Shown here piece by piece: positions 5,797-6,866 of a DNA stretch of 6,866 nucleotides (the stretch's first letter is position 1; every line of letters begins with the position of its first letter). A program made the position numbers and the translations under genes. The stretch lies in the NCBI GenBank assembly GCA_017520365.1, contig JAFXFQ010000079.1, forward strand, positions 1-6,866. The letters run 5' to 3'. The notes below the pieces were generated by a model. That model was not told the origin of the DNA. It saw only the letters and a list, made by a program, of their open reading frames with translations, and did no database searches. This DNA comes from Clostridia bacterium (GTDB lineage Bacteria; Bacillota; Clostridia; Oscillospirales; CAG-272).

Positions 5797-5884
5797 AAGC
5801 TTTTCGCCTTTTCAAGCCCTGTCGTACCTTTGTACGCCGACGGCCTTGAAAGGACGAAATCTGCATCCTTTACGACAGCCTGAG

Positions 5885-5916
5885 CCAGCTTGTCGATAAC
5901 TTTATCGACAAGCTGG
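5885..5916. other. Perfect 15-bp inverted repeat (hairpin)
   Basis: CCAGCTTGTCGATAA (5885-5899) and TTATCGACAAGCTGG (5902-5916) are exact inverted repeats with a 2-nt centre (a 4-nt loop if the last pair opens). No T run follows on either strand, so it is not a standard terminator. It lies directly next to another hairpin (5917-5938) and just outside the repeat element. It could protect mRNA 3' ends or belong to the same element family; the left copy runs off the window at this point. Confidence 0.6.
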
Positions 5917-5938
5917 AAGCACACCTTTCGGTGTGCTT
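5917..5938. terminator. Hairpin just after the regulator stop codon
   Basis: AAGCACACC (5917-5925) and GGTGTGCTT (5930-5938) form a perfect 9-bp stem. Read on the minus strand the loop is GAAA, a stable GNRA tetraloop. It begins 6 nt after the TAA of the minus-strand regulator gene, so it is probably part of that gene's 3' end. There is no T run on the minus strand after it. Confidence 0.55.
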
Positions 5939-5944
5939 TAAAAA

Positions 5945-6866
5945 TTATGACATTTTTGCTTTTGCCCTGTCAGCATTTTCTCTTGTAATCTCAGCTTCGA
6001 TTTCAAGACCTTCGTTTTTGTATATACTTGCGAGATCAAGCCACATGTTATATGCTTTTTCGTAATCACAAACGCAAGCCTCGTAGCACCAGGCAATTTT
6101 TCTGAGGCCACAGTGGTCGCGGGCTCCAAGTTTCTCTGCGGTCTTATAGCATTCTATTGCTTCGTCATACCTGCCAAAACGCTCGTGTTCACAACCGAGA
6201 TGGATATAAAGAAGACCGTTCTCGGGGAAAAGCTCAAGTGCTTTTTTTGCGGTGACGTACTGTTCATCATAGGAATGACAATAATATAGTCCTTCGCAAA
6301 GAGACAGCCATTCTCCGACATTGCCCCTGTCCTTTTCAACTCTGTCCTTGAGATAAGGAATTATCTCATCATATCCGTCTCCTGCTTCTCGATCGATTCT
6401 AATTTTAAAATCAAGTGCATTGTAATATGACTTAGGATCCTCGTTATAATCTCTTGAAAGTATTCTGTCATACCATTCGCGAGCTTTTCTTCTTGAATTT
6501 ATATACATCTGATCATTGAGAAAGGCATAGTTATACATATCTCTCATAGTCATATCGTCTGAATTTATCAGCTTGCGAAATTCAAATTCTGCTGCAAGAA
6601 AATCTTCGGGTAGATCTGTCTTTTCATAAACAGCAACCAGTCTTTCCGCATAGTTTCTGTATGCTACGGAATTGGATTTGTAAAAATCATCTACGGTAAC
6701 GCAGTAAAGCTTAGCAATATCGGGAAGGCGGAGCACGTCGGGAAGGGCGTTTCCGCATTCCCAACGGGATACCGTCTGAACGGTAACTCCGAGAATTTCG
6801 GCTACTTGCTCCTAAGTAAGCTTTTTTTGGTTACGGAGCTTTCTTAAGTTTTCGGAAAATAAAGTT
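5945..6866 (-). pseudogene. XRE-family HTH regulator with TPR-like C-terminus, interrupted by an in-frame TAG
   Basis: Minus-strand translation from the window edge reads TLFSENLRKLRNQKKLT, a TAG stop (6812-6814), then EQVAEILGVTVQTVSRWECG. This is a textbook XRE helix-turn-helix with a stop where related proteins have Gln (LTQEQVA). One base change (CAG to TAG) would explain it. The frame then stays open to TAA at 5945-5947. The long C-terminal half contains TPR-like repeats (roughly YIHLGCEHERFGRYDEAIEC and neighbouring helices), as in regulators that sense a peptide or partner protein. The true start lies just beyond the window. A GTG at 6736 could restart translation, giving 263 residues without the HTH, but no ribosome binding site is clear. 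The options are a decayed gene, a sequencing error, or read-through as Gln. Target genes are unknown; the gene converges on the phosphorylase. Confidence 0.75.

Larger units (their letters stand above)
5635..5872 (-). repeat. Right copy of the inverted multi-hairpin repeat element
   Basis: Read on the minus strand, this repeats the layout of positions 1-223. The blocks are 5871-5861, a hairpin of 5853-5842 with 5819-5807, the identical 20-nt apical part (5842-5823), a terminator-like hairpin (5796-5771), a T-rich spacer and the identical 28-bp block (5686-5659) leading into the hairpin 5666-5635. The outer stem here pairs CCTTTCAAG with CTTGAAAAGG (one bulge, one mismatch further in). The left copy uses GATTGAGGT with ACCTCAATC, so the sequences are unrelated but both pair. 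The element fills most of the 330-bp gap between two convergent genes. The family is not recognised. Confidence 0.7.

Noticed and set aside
6734..6736. GTG 6734-6736 as the true start of the minus-strand gene
   Set aside because: It would begin in the middle of a clear XRE domain that continues upstream in the same frame across the TAG, and no good ribosome binding site precedes it. It is at most a restart site.

Overview
The window looks like chromosomal DNA, with some phage-derived genes, from an anaerobic gut-type Firmicute (class Clostridia, Oscillospirales/Ruminococcaceae-like). The evidence is strong AGGAGG ribosome binding sites, moderate GC, a Siphoviridae-style baseplate/lysis cassette of the kind seen in Clostridia phages, and a large intracellular GH94-like sugar phosphorylase. 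The taxonomic placement is inference only.

Layout. Positions 1-366 hold no convincing gene. They contain one copy of a multi-hairpin repeat element (1-223), two terminator-like hairpins, a small tandem repeat and a weak extended -10 promoter. Positions 367-2990 are a compact five-gene plus-strand operon of phage type: a BppU-like baseplate/receptor-binding protein (367-879), a tail-tip or fibre protein starting at GTG 881, a membrane-anchored coiled-coil protein (1406-1747), a 61-residue holin candidate (1759-1944) and a zinc amidase endolysin (1947-2990) with a duplicated C-terminal module. Each gene has its own Shine-Dalgarno sequence, and the genes overlap or nearly abut. Host recognition and lysis are together, but no other virion gene lies immediately upstream.

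Positions 3006-3045 hold a strong sigma-A-type promoter (TTGATT, 17 bp, TATCAT with an upstream TG) overlapped by a perfect palindrome that is a likely operator. It drives a 847-residue GH94-family disaccharide/oligosaccharide phosphorylase homologue (3071-5614). Positions 5615-5944 are non-coding and rich in hairpins. They carry the second, inverted copy of the element seen at the left edge. The minus strand from the right edge to 5945 encodes an XRE-type helix-turn-helix regulator with a TPR-like C-terminal half. An in-frame TAG at 6812-6814 interrupts its DNA-binding domain.

The most unusual observation is the pair of inverted elements (1-223 and 5635-5872). Both contain the same blocks in the same order: an 11-bp block, a hairpin whose 20-nt apical part is identical, a terminator-like hairpin, and a 28-bp identical block leading into another terminator-like hairpin. 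The stem sequences differ completely between copies yet still pair, which suggests selection on RNA structure. The two copies face each other across the phage cassette and the phosphorylase gene.
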